Shown here: positions 26,876 to 36,673 of the stretch, one piece after another | Layout: every line of letters begins with the position of its first letter | Numbering within the stretch: the stretch's first letter is position 1 | DNA from: DTU089 sp964421815 | GTDB lineage: Bacteria > Bacillota > Clostridia > Oscillospirales > Acutalibacteraceae | Direction: 5' to 3' | DNA: 64,000 bases | NCBI GenBank assembly: GCA_964421815.1 | Contig: CAYQYT010000001.1 | Span: 251,642 to 315,641 of the forward strand | Position numbers and translations under genes: made by a program | The notes under the pieces: generated by a model | The model's database searches: none | The model's input: only the letters and a program-made list of their open reading frames with translations | Told to the model about the DNA's origin: nothing

Positions 26876-26918
26876 AAATGACGCAAGGGATGGTTTCAAC
26901 CTTTGCGTCATTTGTTTG
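26876..26918 (+). terminator. Terminator after ddh
   Basis: AAATGACGCAAGG (26876-26888) pairs with CCTTTGCGTCATTT (26900-26913), followed by GTTTG. It contains an ATG in frame with comF that should therefore not be taken as its start. The T-tract is weak, so some read-through into comF is likely. Confidence 0.7.
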
Positions 26919-26934
26919 TATGGATTTGCGGAAT

Positions 26935-27642
26935 ATGGAAAAGAAAAATATACTTTTAAAATTGCTTTACCCTCAACGGTGCAGATATTGCAGAAGAGTT
27001 ATTGACTTGCGTCGTGAAATGTGCCATACCTGTGAAAATACTTTAAAACGGATTGTCGGGGAAATATGTATGTTTTGCGGTATGAATGTTTCGGATTGCG
27101 AGTGCGGTCATAAAAAGTATTTTTATAAATATATCTGTGCCCCGTTTTATTATCATGGTGCGGCAAGCCGAGCAATTTGGAACTTGAAGTATAATAACAA
27201 AACGGAACTTTCAAAAACTCTTGCCGAGGATATGGTTGATTGCTTTAACAAACACTATGGGGAGTATGATTTTGATTTTTGCACCTTTGTTCCGCTGGCA
27301 AAAGGGGATTATAAAAAACGTGGTTATAATCAGGCTGAACTTTTGGCACAGAGTTTTTGCGAAATAGCGGGACTGAAATGTGAGAGTTTGCTCATAAAGA
27401 GATTCTCAACTGAATCCCAGCACAATTTGTCCGGTGTTGAAAGAAGCGGCAATCTTTTGGGTGCAATAGACCTAAAAGACGGTATTGATATTGAAAATGC
27501 ACGAATTCTTCTTATTGACGATATAAAAACAACCGGTTCAACTCTTAACGAATGTGCAAAAGTGTTACGTATCGGCGGTGCGGCGGAAGTGTTTTGCCTG
27601 ACTGTTGCAATTACAGACAAAAGCGATGAAAAGAGGTTGTAA
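26935..27642 (+). CDS. comF: ComF-family protein (phosphoribosyltransferase-like)
   Basis: A 235-residue protein with an N-terminal four-Cys zinc-finger region (CRYCRRVIDLRREMCHTCE, then CMFCGMNVSDCECG) and a C-terminal type I phosphoribosyltransferase fold. The PRPP loop is intact as ILLIDDIKTTGSTL, and LAKGDYKKRGYNQAELLAQ is the family signature. ComF is needed for DNA uptake during transformation in Bacillus, but many carriers are not known to be competent. The ATG at 26935 (MEKKNILLKLLYP) gives the normal length; upstream frames run through the ddh terminator. The stop codon lies inside the next hairpin terminator. Confidence 0.9.
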   Translation: MEKKNILLKLLYPQRCRYCRRVIDLRREMCHTCENTLKRIVGEICMFCGMNVSDCECGHKKYFYKYICAPFYYHGAASRAIWNLKYNNKTELSKTLAEDMVDCFNKHYGEYDFDFCTFVPLAKGDYKKRGYNQAELLAQSFCEIAGLKCESLLIKRFSTESQHNLSGVERSGNLLGAIDLKDGIDIENARILLIDDIKTTGSTLNECAKVLRIGGAAEVFCLTVAITDKSDEKRL

Positions 27643-27672
27643 AAAACGAAAGTTTTTTACAACCTCTTTGTT
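27632..27672. terminator. Bidirectional terminator between comF and recD2
   Basis: AGAGGTTGTAAAAAAC (27632-27647), GAAA tetraloop, GTTTTTTACAACCTCT (27652-27667), then TTGTTATT. The perfect 16-bp stem includes the comF stop codon and serves the convergent recD2 as well. Confidence 0.9.
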
Positions 27673-27699
27673 ATTATAAAGATATATTTTGTATATACG

Positions 27700-29901
27700 T
27701 TACTCTTTCTCTCTGAGAAAATACTTTAATGCTGAATACCTCTTTGCCTTTTTGTCATTTGCTGTCATATTGTTAATTTGCTCCGCGGAGCCCACGGTTA
27801 CGAGCATATTTTTTGCCCTTGTAACGGCGGTGTAAAGGAGATTTCTGTATGCCAAATTCGGCACGAGGTTTATAACGGGAAGAACAACTGCTTTGAACTC
27901 GCTGCCCTGACTTTTATGTACGGTTACGGCATAGGCAAGTTCAAGTTCCGTCAAAAATTCTCCCGGAATTGTTGTTTTCCTACCGTCAAAATCCACTTCC
28001 ACGGTGCCGGATTGGGCATCTATTTTTTCGAGAATACCTATATCACCGTTGAAAATTCCCTGTCCCTTGTCGTCCTTGCTTTCCCATTCAATGTTATAGT
28101 TGTTTTTTATTTGCATAACCTTGTCGCCGGTGCGGAAAATCTGACCTGCCACAGTTAACTCGCCCTTTTCTTTACTCGGGGGATTCAAGGCGGATTGAAG
28201 AAGTCTGTTAAGGTTCTGAGTGCCTGTTTCACCTTTTTTTGAGGGGCAGATTACCTGAATATCGGAAAATGCATCCCACCCGTATGCCTTGGGCAGTCGC
28301 TCACTGCAAAGGCTCACAACTGTTTGAGCAGATAAAGAGGGGGTTGGTCTTTCCAAATGGAAAAAGTCCTTGCCGTCATTTGATAAATCCGGTAATTCAC
28401 CGCTTACTATTTTATGTGCGTTAGTTATGATTTTGCTCTCCATTGCCTGACGGAAGACACGCGAAAGGCAGACAACGGGAAGTTTTTCCGACAGTATAAG
28501 GTCCTGGAGCACATTTCCCGAGCCCACCGGGGGTAATTGGTCGCTGTCACCCACGAGGATAAGACGGCAACCCAAGGGCAATGCTTCAAGAAGGCTTGCA
28601 AAGAGGTGTATATCTATCATTGAAAGTTCATCAAGGATGAGTGCATTACATTCAAGAGGATTTTCCATGTTTCTTCTGAAACAGGGCTTGTCATCCTCGT
28701 CCCATTCCACCTCTAAAAGACGGTGTATGGTTTTCGCCTCCATTCCCGTGACCTCGCTCATGCGTTTTGCGGCTCTGCCCGTTGGAGCGGCAAGGGCAAT
28801 TTCAAGATTTTGATACTCAAAAATCTTTATTATACCCTTGATTGCGGTTGTTTTACCGGTACCGGGACCACCTGTTAAAACTAACAAGCCTTTTTTTGCG
28901 GCGGTGGCAATGGCAAGGCGTTGCTGTTCCTCGTACTTGATATTGTTTCCTTTTTCTATTTCATCAATCCAGTCCGCAAGTCTGGGTGCGCCGGCAGGGG
29001 GAAAGTTTGTAATAATTTCCACTCTGTCCGCAATTTTTCTTTCGGATTTATATGATTGGGGGAGGAAAACAAATTCCTTTCCCTCTATAATGTGCATTTT
29101 CAGTTGTGCGGCGGAGATGAGTTTATCTATTGCAATATCAATTTCATCCTGTGTTACACAGAGTAAATCCGAACACGGTTTCAAAAGTTTTTCCCTTGGT
29201 ATGCAGGTGTGGCCGCGGGAGCCTGAATTGTGCCTTACAACGTGCAAAATCCCCTCGCTTATTCTGTAGTCGGGCAGGGGCTTTTGAGGAAGTTTACTTT
29301 CGATTATTTCCGCACGTTCAAATGTGATACCCATATTAAGACCGCAGAGAATATATGGGTTTTCCTCTATTTTGGCTACGGCATTTATACCCAACTTTTT
29401 GAAAATTGTCACACATTCCGAGGGTGATAAGCCGTATTTTTCGAGACCCAGCATAACGGTACGCATTGCGTACTGTTTTTTAAATTCATCACCGATATTC
29501 TTAGCCTGTTCTTCGGAGATACCTTTCAGGCAGGCAAGTTTTTCGGGGGCGGTGTCAATAACATCAAGCGTCTGAGAGCCGAACTTTTCCACAATGAGCA
29601 TTGCTTTTTTTGGCCCGATTCCCCGGATGACACCGGAGGCAAGATATTTATAAATCTGTTCAGTTGTTTCCGGCATACAATGGGAAAAGGCGGTTACTTT
29701 GAACTGCCTGCCGAAAGATTGATGTATTGTGAAATTCCCCGTCAGAGTGACGGTTTCTCCGGCGGATACCCCGGGCATAACACCAACGGCGGTAAAGTAG
29801 TCGTCATCAACGGAAACATCCATAACGGTGAATCCGTTGGTATCGTTTTGAAATGTGACTTCCTCCACCGAAGCGGTGATTGTTTCTTCTTGAAAATCCA
29901 T
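27700..29901 (-). CDS. recD2: ATP-dependent RecD-like DNA helicase (RecD2)
   Basis: A 733-residue SF1B 5'-3' DNA helicase of the RecBC-independent RecD2 class, used in repair and replication fork maintenance. The order is an N-terminal OB-like domain (VEEVTFQNDTNGFTVMDV), a helix-hairpin-helix region with IRGIGPKKAMLIVEKFG (about 95-110), then the helicase core: Walker A TGGPGTGKTTAIKG near 345, Walker B ILDELSMID, the LVGDSDQLPPVGSG motif III and the C-terminal LAYAVTVHKSQGSEF. The SD AAGGAG lies 7 bases before the ATG. No recB/recC or addAB genes are nearby. Confidence 0.95.
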   Translation of the reverse strand: MDFQEETITASVEEVTFQNDTNGFTVMDVSVDDDYFTAVGVMPGVSAGETVTLTGNFTIHQSFGRQFKVTAFSHCMPETTEQIYKYLASGVIRGIGPKKAMLIVEKFGSQTLDVIDTAPEKLACLKGISEEQAKNIGDEFKKQYAMRTVMLGLEKYGLSPSECVTIFKKLGINAVAKIEENPYILCGLNMGITFERAEIIESKLPQKPLPDYRISEGILHVVRHNSGSRGHTCIPREKLLKPCSDLLCVTQDEIDIAIDKLISAAQLKMHIIEGKEFVFLPQSYKSERKIADRVEIITNFPPAGAPRLADWIDEIEKGNNIKYEEQQRLAIATAAKKGLLVLTGGPGTGKTTAIKGIIKIFEYQNLEIALAAPTGRAAKRMSEVTGMEAKTIHRLLEVEWDEDDKPCFRRNMENPLECNALILDELSMIDIHLFASLLEALPLGCRLILVGDSDQLPPVGSGNVLQDLILSEKLPVVCLSRVFRQAMESKIITNAHKIVSGELPDLSNDGKDFFHLERPTPSLSAQTVVSLCSERLPKAYGWDAFSDIQVICPSKKGETGTQNLNRLLQSALNPPSKEKGELTVAGQIFRTGDKVMQIKNNYNIEWESKDDKGQGIFNGDIGILEKIDAQSGTVEVDFDGRKTTIPGEFLTELELAYAVTVHKSQGSEFKAVVLPVINLVPNLAYRNLLYTAVTRAKNMLVTVGSAEQINNMTANDKKAKRYSALKYFLREKE

Positions 29902-29996
29902 TGTGCTCTCCTTAAAAGAACCTTGACATTTATTATATACATTCTATCACAATATGATTTTTATTGCGATATTTTCATAAGATTTTTTTAAAATAA

Positions 29997-30025
29997 TTGA
30001 AAAGGAAGTTAACCTATGATAATAT
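29997..30025 (+). promoter_or_regulatory. Promoter of the GH2-GH78 operon
   Basis: TTGAAA (29997-30002), 17 bases, TAATAT (30020-30025). Transcription would begin near 30032, ahead of the SD CGGAGGAAT and the ATG at 30060, which rules out the in-frame TTG at 29997 as a start. Confidence 0.65.
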
Positions 30026-30059
30026 AGGTTTAAAGATTTTTCCAACGGAGGAATATAAG

Positions 30060-33000
30060 ATGAAGTATATTGTTGACAAGAATAACCATTGTACATTTAA
30101 AACCGTGGAATCGGGCAGACTTGCACCCCGCGCCTATGCAATTCCCCACTCAAAGAAAAAGGACGCTCAAAAGGCGGACTATAAAACGGAACGCTACAAC
30201 AGCGATATTGTAACGGTTCTTTCGGGAGAATGGGAGTTTAAGTATTACAAGAAAAAATCCAAACTTCCCGCAACCCTTGATACGAGCAGAATTAAATTTG
30301 ACAAGGTTAATATTCCGTCAACATGGCAAAGAACGGGCTATGAGGAACCAGCTTACATCAACTGTCCCTACGGCTTTGACCCAAGAGCATTTGGTCTTCC
30401 CAAGGGCGAGGGTGTTAAGCCCCCGGAACTTCCCGAGGATTTCTCCTGCGGCATTTACCGTAAATTTATCAATATAAGCGATAAATCAAAGAATTATATT
30501 TTAACGTTTTTGGGTGTTGCTCCCTGTGTGGATTTATATATTAACGGTGTTTTTGTGGGCTACGGCGAGGCGTCCCACAATTCATACGAATTTGACATTA
30601 CCGACTTTGTTAAAGAGGGTGACAACGAGGTAATTGTTATTGTTCATAAATGGTGCAACGGCTCATATCTTGAGGCACAGGATATGTTCAGAGAAAACGG
30701 AATTTTCCGTGATGTGCTTCTGTATTCCTACGAAAATACATATATAAACGATTTCCAGGCAATCCCTCACAAAAAGGGCAAAAAGTATAATCTGGACATA
30801 GAAACAGAGCTTAAAGGCTCCCTTAAAAATGCCAACCTTAAAATTTCTCTCTGTGACGGAAAAACTGTTGTAGCCGAAAGTGAAATAAAAGGGGACAAGA
30901 AAAACACCCTTTCCTTTAAAGGTCTTAACGTGGAGGAATGGAGTGCGGAAATTCCACGCCTTTATGAACTTTTTATCACCCTTTACAACGGCAAAAAAGA
31001 GGTTATGACAATCCGTCAGTATGTGGGCTTCAAAAATATCGAAATTAAAGGCACAGTATTCTATTTCAACGGCAAAAAAATTAAACTCAAAGGTGTAAAC
31101 CATCACGATTCCCATCAGACAAAGGGCTATGCAATGGGATTTGAAGATCTTGAAAAAGATGTTCAACTTATGAAAGAGTTTAATGTCAACTGCGTGCGTA
31201 CATCCCACTATCCCCCCGACCCGTACTTCCTTGAACTTTGCGACCATTACGGTCTTTACTGCGTTGACGAGGCTGATATTGAAACCCACGGACTTTGGGA
31301 TTTGGGTTGCGACGGCTGTGACATAAGCCACGATTTAAAATGGGCGCCAAGATATACGGATAGGGTCAGAAGAATGTATTTCCGTGACCGTACACATCCG
31401 TCTGTTATTATGTGGAGTTTGGGTAATGAATCCTGGGGATATAAATGCCAGGACAAATGCTACAAAATGCTCAAGGACCTGGGAACTGATATTCCCGTTC
31501 ATTACGAGAGCGTTGTGCATACAAAACGCTACCATTATGATGTATTTTCCGAAATGTACACCCATCAGGACGATATGGTGAAAATCCGTGAGGGTAAACG
31601 GGGAAAACAGTATAAGGATGTTCCGTTCTTCCTTTGCGAATATGCTCACGCAATGGGTGTGGGCCCCGGTGCCTTGGAAGAATATATGCAGATTTTCTAT
31701 TCCGACGATATCTTTATGGGTGGTTGTATCTGGGAATGGGTTGACCATTCCGTGCTTCACGACGGAAGCGACAAATACAAATATCAATATACTTACGGCG
31801 GCGACCACGGAGAACTTCTTCACGACGGTTGCTTCTGTGTTGACGGTCTTTTCTACCCGGACCGCACACCCCACACGGGCGCCTATGAAATGAAAAACTG
31901 TTACAGACCTTTGAGAGTTCGCAGACTTTCGGGAAATAAGTTAACTCTTGTTAACACCAACCGTTTCCTTTCATCCTCAAATATCGAGGTTTATTGGGAG
32001 ATACAGGAAAACGGTGTAACCCTTAAATGCGGCAGTTTCTTAACCGATATAGCACCTGAAAAGGACGCAACATATAAACTTGATTTACCCAAGGTGGATT
32101 ATGAAAAAAATACATATCTTAACCTTGTATATCTTGAGGGGGATTTTGAAATTGCAAGTGAGCAGTTGACTCTTTCCGAAGCACCCTTTATTCAGCCCTC
32201 TCTTGAAATGGGTAAGGTATCAATTTCCTCCGACGGAGAAAAACTTACGGTTAAATTTGAAAACGGTGCCATTGAATTCTCGGAAGAAAGCGGAGAGATG
32301 CTTTCGTATAAAGCCAACGGTGTTCAGTTCCTTAACAAAGAACCCATTTCCCACAAGGGCTTCCTTTTGAATATTTCAAGAGCATACGTGGATAATGACC
32401 GTCCATTTATTGAGGATTGGAAAAAACACGGTATTCTTGAACCGAAAATCATACTTGAAGATATGAGTGCCGAGGTAAAATCAGGTGTGGCGTCCGTCAG
32501 CCAGTATATTTCCGTTAAGGGTAAAGAGGACACATTGTTCAATGCAAACATTCTCTATATAATCGGCGCAAACGGTGTTGTAGATATTGAGGTTGCCGTT
32601 GCTCCCGACAAGGACAGCAAGGAGCAGTACTACGATATTCCCGCTTTTGGCATTACCTTTGAAGCGGATAAGAGATTCTCTGAGATTGAATACTTCGGCA
32701 GGGGCGAAAAGGAGAATTACAACGACTTTAACTCCCATGCACCCATAGGACTTTACACCGCAAAGGTTGAGGATGAACACGAGCCCTATATTCGCCCCCA
32801 GGATAACTCCAACCATTCCCATGTATCATATCTTAAACTCAAGAGTGAAAAAGGTGAGGAAGTTCTCATCTATTCCGACAAGAGATTTGATTTCAATGTT
32901 CACAACTATACACAGGAACTTCTGCAAAAAGCAGACCACAGGGAAGATATCTATGACCAGAAAACAACCTTTGTAACCCTTAACGGTTACACAAGGGGTA

Positions 33001-33113
33001 CGGGTACGGGCAGTTGCGGACCTGTAACACTTCCCCAATATAAAATTGACGCTTCTAAGGAGCACACATTTAATTTCATTATTTCTCCCTCAAAAAAGGA
33101 AGCAAAAGATTGA
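30060..33113 (+). CDS. Beta-galactosidase, glycoside hydrolase family 2
   Basis: A 1017-residue enzyme that hydrolyses terminal beta-galactosides. Domains are a jelly-roll sugar-binding domain (about 40-200), an immunoglobulin-like domain, the TIM-barrel catalytic domain (about 310-610) and a C-terminal beta-galactosidase small chain. The acid/base is Glu457 in WSLGNESW and the nucleophile Glu527 in FLCEYAHAMG; HHDSH and RTSHYPP are family motifs. There is no signal peptide, so it is cytoplasmic. It is followed one base later by the GNAT-GH78 gene, with TGATATG joining stop and start. Together with rhamnosidase, arabinofuranosidase and GH28-like genes nearby this suggests pectin side-chain or glycoside oligosaccharides as substrates. 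Confidence 0.95.
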   Translation: MKYIVDKNNHCTFKTVESGRLAPRAYAIPHSKKKDAQKADYKTERYNSDIVTVLSGEWEFKYYKKKSKLPATLDTSRIKFDKVNIPSTWQRTGYEEPAYINCPYGFDPRAFGLPKGEGVKPPELPEDFSCGIYRKFINISDKSKNYILTFLGVAPCVDLYINGVFVGYGEASHNSYEFDITDFVKEGDNEVIVIVHKWCNGSYLEAQDMFRENGIFRDVLLYSYENTYINDFQAIPHKKGKKYNLDIETELKGSLKNANLKISLCDGKTVVAESEIKGDKKNTLSFKGLNVEEWSAEIPRLYELFITLYNGKKEVMTIRQYVGFKNIEIKGTVFYFNGKKIKLKGVNHHDSHQTKGYAMGFEDLEKDVQLMKEFNVNCVRTSHYPPDPYFLELCDHYGLYCVDEADIETHGLWDLGCDGCDISHDLKWAPRYTDRVRRMYFRDRTHPSVIMWSLGNESWGYKCQDKCYKMLKDLGTDIPVHYESVVHTKRYHYDVFSEMYTHQDDMVKIREGKRGKQYKDVPFFLCEYAHAMGVGPGALEEYMQIFYSDDIFMGGCIWEWVDHSVLHDGSDKYKYQYTYGGDHGELLHDGCFCVDGLFYPDRTPHTGAYEMKNCYRPLRVRRLSGNKLTLVNTNRFLSSSNIEVYWEIQENGVTLKCGSFLTDIAPEKDATYKLDLPKVDYEKNTYLNLVYLEGDFEIASEQLTLSEAPFIQPSLEMGKVSISSDGEKLTVKFENGAIEFSEESGEMLSYKANGVQFLNKEPISHKGFLLNISRAYVDNDRPFIEDWKKHGILEPKIILEDMSAEVKSGVASVSQYISVKGKEDTLFNANILYIIGANGVVDIEVAVAPDKDSKEQYYDIPAFGITFEADKRFSEIEYFGRGEKENYNDFNSHAPIGLYTAKVEDEHEPYIRPQDNSNHSHVSYLKLKSEKGEEVLIYSDKRFDFNVHNYTQELLQKADHREDIYDQKTTFVTLNGYTRGTGTGSCGPVTLPQYKIDASKEHTFNFIISPSKKEAKD

Positions 33114-33114
33114 T

Positions 33115-35469
33115 ATGGAAAAAGCATATTTACGGATACAGAGCGATAGCCCATTATTTGAAAAAGTTAAAGTTTTTCGCCGTGAAGTTTTTTGCGGCGA
33201 GGAACTTTGTGAGAGTTGTTTTGACGAAAAGGGCATACACATTGCCTGTGTAATCGGTGAAGATGTTATCGGTTGCGGCAGTGCCTGTGACATGGGCAAC
33301 GGCACTTTTGAGTTTTCGGGAATTGCCGTAAAAAAGGATTACAGGGGCTTTAATATTGGAAGTGACATATTAAAGCAGTTAAAAAAACTTGCCAAATCCC
33401 AAGGAGCAAAGGAACTTGTCTGCGAAAGCAAGACGGAATATATTGGCTTTTTCAAGAAAAACGGATTTCCCTATGAAAATATTGCATACAAAAAGAATGG
33501 GAAAGAGTATATAAAATACCGTCTTAACCTTGTTTTCGAAGATGCAAAATGGGTGGAGTTTGACGGCAACAGGGAAGCGGTAATTGTCCGTTGCGATTTT
33601 GACGCTGTCGATAATCTGCCCGCAGAGATTTTTGTTACGGGGCTTGGCTATTGTCAGGTGTATATTAACGGGGAGAGTATAAGTGATAAGGTGCTTTCTC
33701 CCGCCTGGACAAATTATGTACCCATGGATACGGCAAGTATGTGTTACCCGATTTTTGACAAAATGACATACAGAATTCTCTATGAAAGAATTGATGTGTC
33801 AAAGTTTTTGAAAAAGGGCAAGAATACGGTTGTTTTCCATATTGGGGGCGGTTGGTTTTCCCAGCACGAATCCCGTAACGAAGGGGTAAAATCCTACGGA
33901 AATCTGAAACTGTGCTTTAAACTTGTTCAGGGCGAAAAGGTAATCGCCAAAAGTGATGAGAACCTTAAATATACCCCTTCTTTCGTTAAAAGAGCAAGTG
34001 TTTATCACGGAGAGGATCAGGATTCAAGAATCGGTTATTACGATTTTTCCCATATTTCCTATTCCACGGAGTGTTGGAAAACTCCCGAAATCACGGATGC
34101 TCCCGTAAGCGTTCTTGACGAGGCGGATTTCACTCCCGACAGAATAATAAGAAAATTAAATCCCAAATGTATTTTCAAAAAGGGCGACTATGCAATATAC
34201 GATATAGGGGAGAATGTTGCGGGATATCCCGTAATTGAGTTTGACGAAAAAGCCTATATCGGCGAAAGTTGTGTAATGAGATTCTCCGAGGAATTAAACG
34301 CAGAGGGCGGTTTGGACTTTAATTCCACAGGCGGAGAATTCCGTATGCAAAAGGACACATATATTCACGACAACAAATGCAGGGAATACCACCCTCAATT
34401 TACCTGGCACGGTGCAAGATATTTTGATGTTCTGGGTAGGGTGAATATAAAGGAATACAGGGTTGTTCACACGGATTTAAAACCCAAGGTTCAATTCAAA
34501 TCCTCAAACGAAACATTGCAATGGATTTTTGACGCGTATATGAGAACCCAGAGCAACAATGTCCACGGATGTATTCCCTCGGACTGCCCCCACAGAGAAA
34601 GACTGGGCTACACGGGGGACGGACAGTTAACGGTCAATGCGGTTATGACCTGCTTTGATGCGGAAAGTATGTACCGCAAATGGATCAGAGATATTGCGGA
34701 TTCACAGGACATTTTCAACGGTCATGTTCAGCATACCGCACCATTTTACGGGGGTGGCGGAGGCCCCGGTGGTTGGGGCGGAGCAATGGTAATTGTGCCG
34801 TACGCTTTCTACAAGCATTACGGGGACAGGGAGTTGCTCTCAAAGTATTACAACAATATGGTAGCATACCTTGACTACATGGAAAGCCACAGCGAAAAGG
34901 GTCTGGTAGTAAGGGAGGAACTCGGTGGCTGGTGTTTGGGTGATTGGTGTTCTCCCGAAAACAAAAACCTGATTCCCCCCACATTCGTAAATACGTATTT
35001 CTATCTGAAAACAATAAAAATGACCATTGAATCGGCGGAAGTTCTCGGAAAACCCACCGAGGAACTGAAATGCCGTTACGAAAAAGTAAAAGAGGCATTT
35101 CTTAAAGAATATTACGACGAAAAAACCTCCACTTTCTGCGGTTCAAAAGAGGCAAGCGATGCCTACGGCTTTGATTTGGGTCTGGGAAATGAAAAAACTC
35201 TCAAAGCAATCGTAGATAAATACGAAAGTCTCGGAGAGTTTGATACGGGTATTTTCGGAACCGATATTCTCATAAGAACTCTTTGCGAAAACGGACATAA
35301 GGATTTGGCATTCAGACTTCTTACAAGTGAAAAGGAAAACACCTTTTACAATATGAAAAAACAGGGTGCAACAACACTTTGGGAAAATTGGAACGGCGAA
35401 TCATCCCACAGTCACCCAATGTTTGGCGCAGTGGTTGAGTACATTGTAAAATATTATAATGAAAGATAA
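33115..35469 (+). CDS. GNAT acetyltransferase fused to GH78 alpha-L-rhamnosidase
   Basis: A 784-residue two-part protein. Residues 1-140 form a GNAT N-acetyltransferase: FEFSGIAVKKDYRGFNIGSD carries the acetyl-CoA pyrophosphate loop pattern, and YIGFFKKNGF is the late motif. From about 145 it is a GH78 alpha-L-rhamnosidase: an N-terminal beta-sandwich (VYINGESISDKVLSPAWTNY), the GENVAGYPVIEF segment, and the catalytic barrel with SDCPHRERLGYTGDGQ near 489-503, and GGWCLGDWC and ATTLWENWNGESSHSHPMFG later. The frame is open throughout, so the fusion is real in this sequence. No signal peptide. Translationally coupled to the GH2 gene. An alternative reading, two genes fused by loss of a stop, cannot be excluded. 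Confidence 0.9.
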   Translation: MEKAYLRIQSDSPLFEKVKVFRREVFCGEELCESCFDEKGIHIACVIGEDVIGCGSACDMGNGTFEFSGIAVKKDYRGFNIGSDILKQLKKLAKSQGAKELVCESKTEYIGFFKKNGFPYENIAYKKNGKEYIKYRLNLVFEDAKWVEFDGNREAVIVRCDFDAVDNLPAEIFVTGLGYCQVYINGESISDKVLSPAWTNYVPMDTASMCYPIFDKMTYRILYERIDVSKFLKKGKNTVVFHIGGGWFSQHESRNEGVKSYGNLKLCFKLVQGEKVIAKSDENLKYTPSFVKRASVYHGEDQDSRIGYYDFSHISYSTECWKTPEITDAPVSVLDEADFTPDRIIRKLNPKCIFKKGDYAIYDIGENVAGYPVIEFDEKAYIGESCVMRFSEELNAEGGLDFNSTGGEFRMQKDTYIHDNKCREYHPQFTWHGARYFDVLGRVNIKEYRVVHTDLKPKVQFKSSNETLQWIFDAYMRTQSNNVHGCIPSDCPHRERLGYTGDGQLTVNAVMTCFDAESMYRKWIRDIADSQDIFNGHVQHTAPFYGGGGGPGGWGGAMVIVPYAFYKHYGDRELLSKYYNNMVAYLDYMESHSEKGLVVREELGGWCLGDWCSPENKNLIPPTFVNTYFYLKTIKMTIESAEVLGKPTEELKCRYEKVKEAFLKEYYDEKTSTFCGSKEASDAYGFDLGLGNEKTLKAIVDKYESLGEFDTGIFGTDILIRTLCENGHKDLAFRLLTSEKENTFYNMKKQGATTLWENWNGESSHSHPMFGAVVEYIVKYYNER

Positions 35470-35503
35470 AAACACCCCGATGCTTAAGCATCGGGATGTT
35501 TTT
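35470..35503. terminator. Bidirectional terminator between GH78 and malic enzyme
   Basis: AAACACCCCGATGC and GCATCGGGATGTTTTT pair around a TTAA loop (35470-35503), with A- and T-tracts on both sides, ending the plus-strand glycosidase operon and the minus-strand prfB-malic enzyme pair. Confidence 0.9.
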
Positions 35504-36671
35504 ATCTTGTCACACCGCTTTCAAGGGCGGCCTTCTTTACTGCCTCGGCTATTTCGGAAGCAACGCTTCTGTCCAGAGCGGAGGGGATTATATTTTCTTC
35601 ATTGAGTTCTTTTTCGGGAATATGATTTGCAAGAGCACGGGCTGCGGCAAGTTTCATTTCCTCGTTGATTGTTGTTGCCCCGCAATCAAGCGCGCCCCTG
35701 AAAATTCCGGGGAAAACAAGAACATTGTTGATTTGGTTGGGAAAATCGGAACGTCCCGTACCCACAACCTTTGCCCCCGCATTTTTGGCTTTGTCGGGCA
35801 TTATTTCGGGAGTGGGGTTTGCCATAGCAAAAACAATGGGATCGGTATTCATTGACTTAATCATATCTTCCGAAACAATGTTCGGTGCGGAAACACCAAC
35901 GAAAACATCGGCACCTTTAATGGCGACGCTAAGGTCACCTTTAAGATTTTCGGGATTTGTGATTTTTGCAAGATTCTGTCTTTCCTCGCCCAAGGATTCA
36001 TCATTTTCCGATATGATACCCGTTCTGTCAACAAGGACCATATTTTTTGCACCTGCGGCAATAATCATTTTAGAAATTGCGGTACCCGCGGCACCCAAAC
36101 CGTTAATAACGATTTTTACATCTTCGATTTTTTTGCCCACAACTTTAAGTGCGTTGAGTACACCTGCAAGAACAACAACTGCCGTGCCGTGTTGGTCATC
36201 GTGGAAAATGGGAATATTGCAGATTTCTTTGAGTTTTTTCTCAATTTCAAAACATCTTGGTGCGGCGATATCTTCAAGGTTGATTCCGCCGAAACTACCC
36301 GAAAGCAGATAAATTGTTCTTACGATTTCGTCAACATCCTTTGATTTTATGCAAAGGGGGAAAGCGTCAACATCTGCGAATTTCTTGAACAGAGCGCATT
36401 TACCCTCCATAACGGGCATACCCGCCTCGGGGCCGATGTCACCAAGACCCAAAACTGCCGTTCCGTCCGTTACAACTGCCACAAGGTTGCTTCTTCTTGT
36501 AAGTTCAAAGGATTTGTTAACATCCTCTTTTATTACCATACAGGCCTCCGCAACACCGGGAGTATATGCTAAGGACATATCATCACGGGTTTCAACGGGG
36601 CAACGGGCAATAACTTCGATTTTGCCCTGCCATTCATAATGCTTTTTTAAAGATTCTTCCCTAATATCCAT
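35502..36671 (-). CDS. NAD(P)-dependent malic enzyme
   Basis: Oxidative decarboxylation of malate to pyruvate and CO2 with reduction of NAD(P). The short bacterial form of 389 residues: SLAYTPGVAEACMVI near the N-terminus, TDGTAVLGLGDIGPEAGMPVMEGK, the catalytic/metal region PIFHDDQHGTAVVVLAG, the Rossmann stretch IVINGLGAAGTAISK and the late ANPTPEIMPDKAKNAGAKVVGTGRSDFPNQ. It starts 2 bases after the prfB stop, so it is probably co-transcribed. In a fermenter it links C4 acids to pyruvate and helps balance redox. Cofactor preference cannot be judged by eye. Confidence 0.95.
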   Translation of the reverse strand: MDIREESLKKHYEWQGKIEVIARCPVETRDDMSLAYTPGVAEACMVIKEDVNKSFELTRRSNLVAVVTDGTAVLGLGDIGPEAGMPVMEGKCALFKKFADVDAFPLCIKSKDVDEIVRTIYLLSGSFGGINLEDIAAPRCFEIEKKLKEICNIPIFHDDQHGTAVVVLAGVLNALKVVGKKIEDVKIVINGLGAAGTAISKMIIAAGAKNMVLVDRTGIISENDESLGEERQNLAKITNPENLKGDLSVAIKGADVFVGVSAPNIVSEDMIKSMNTDPIVFAMANPTPEIMPDKAKNAGAKVVGTGRSDFPNQINNVLVFPGIFRGALDCGATTINEEMKLAAARALANHIPEKELNEENIIPSALDRSVASEIAEAVKKAALESGVTR

Positions 36672-36673
36672 AA

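Noticed and set aside
26878..26934. Upstream ATG of comF at 26878
   Set aside because: It lies inside the ddh terminator hairpin and has no SD; the later ATG gives the normal family length.
29997..30059. TTG start adding 21 residues to the beta-galactosidase
   Set aside because: TTGAAA here is the -35 of a good promoter whose transcript begins downstream; CGGAGGAAT precedes the ATG at 30060.
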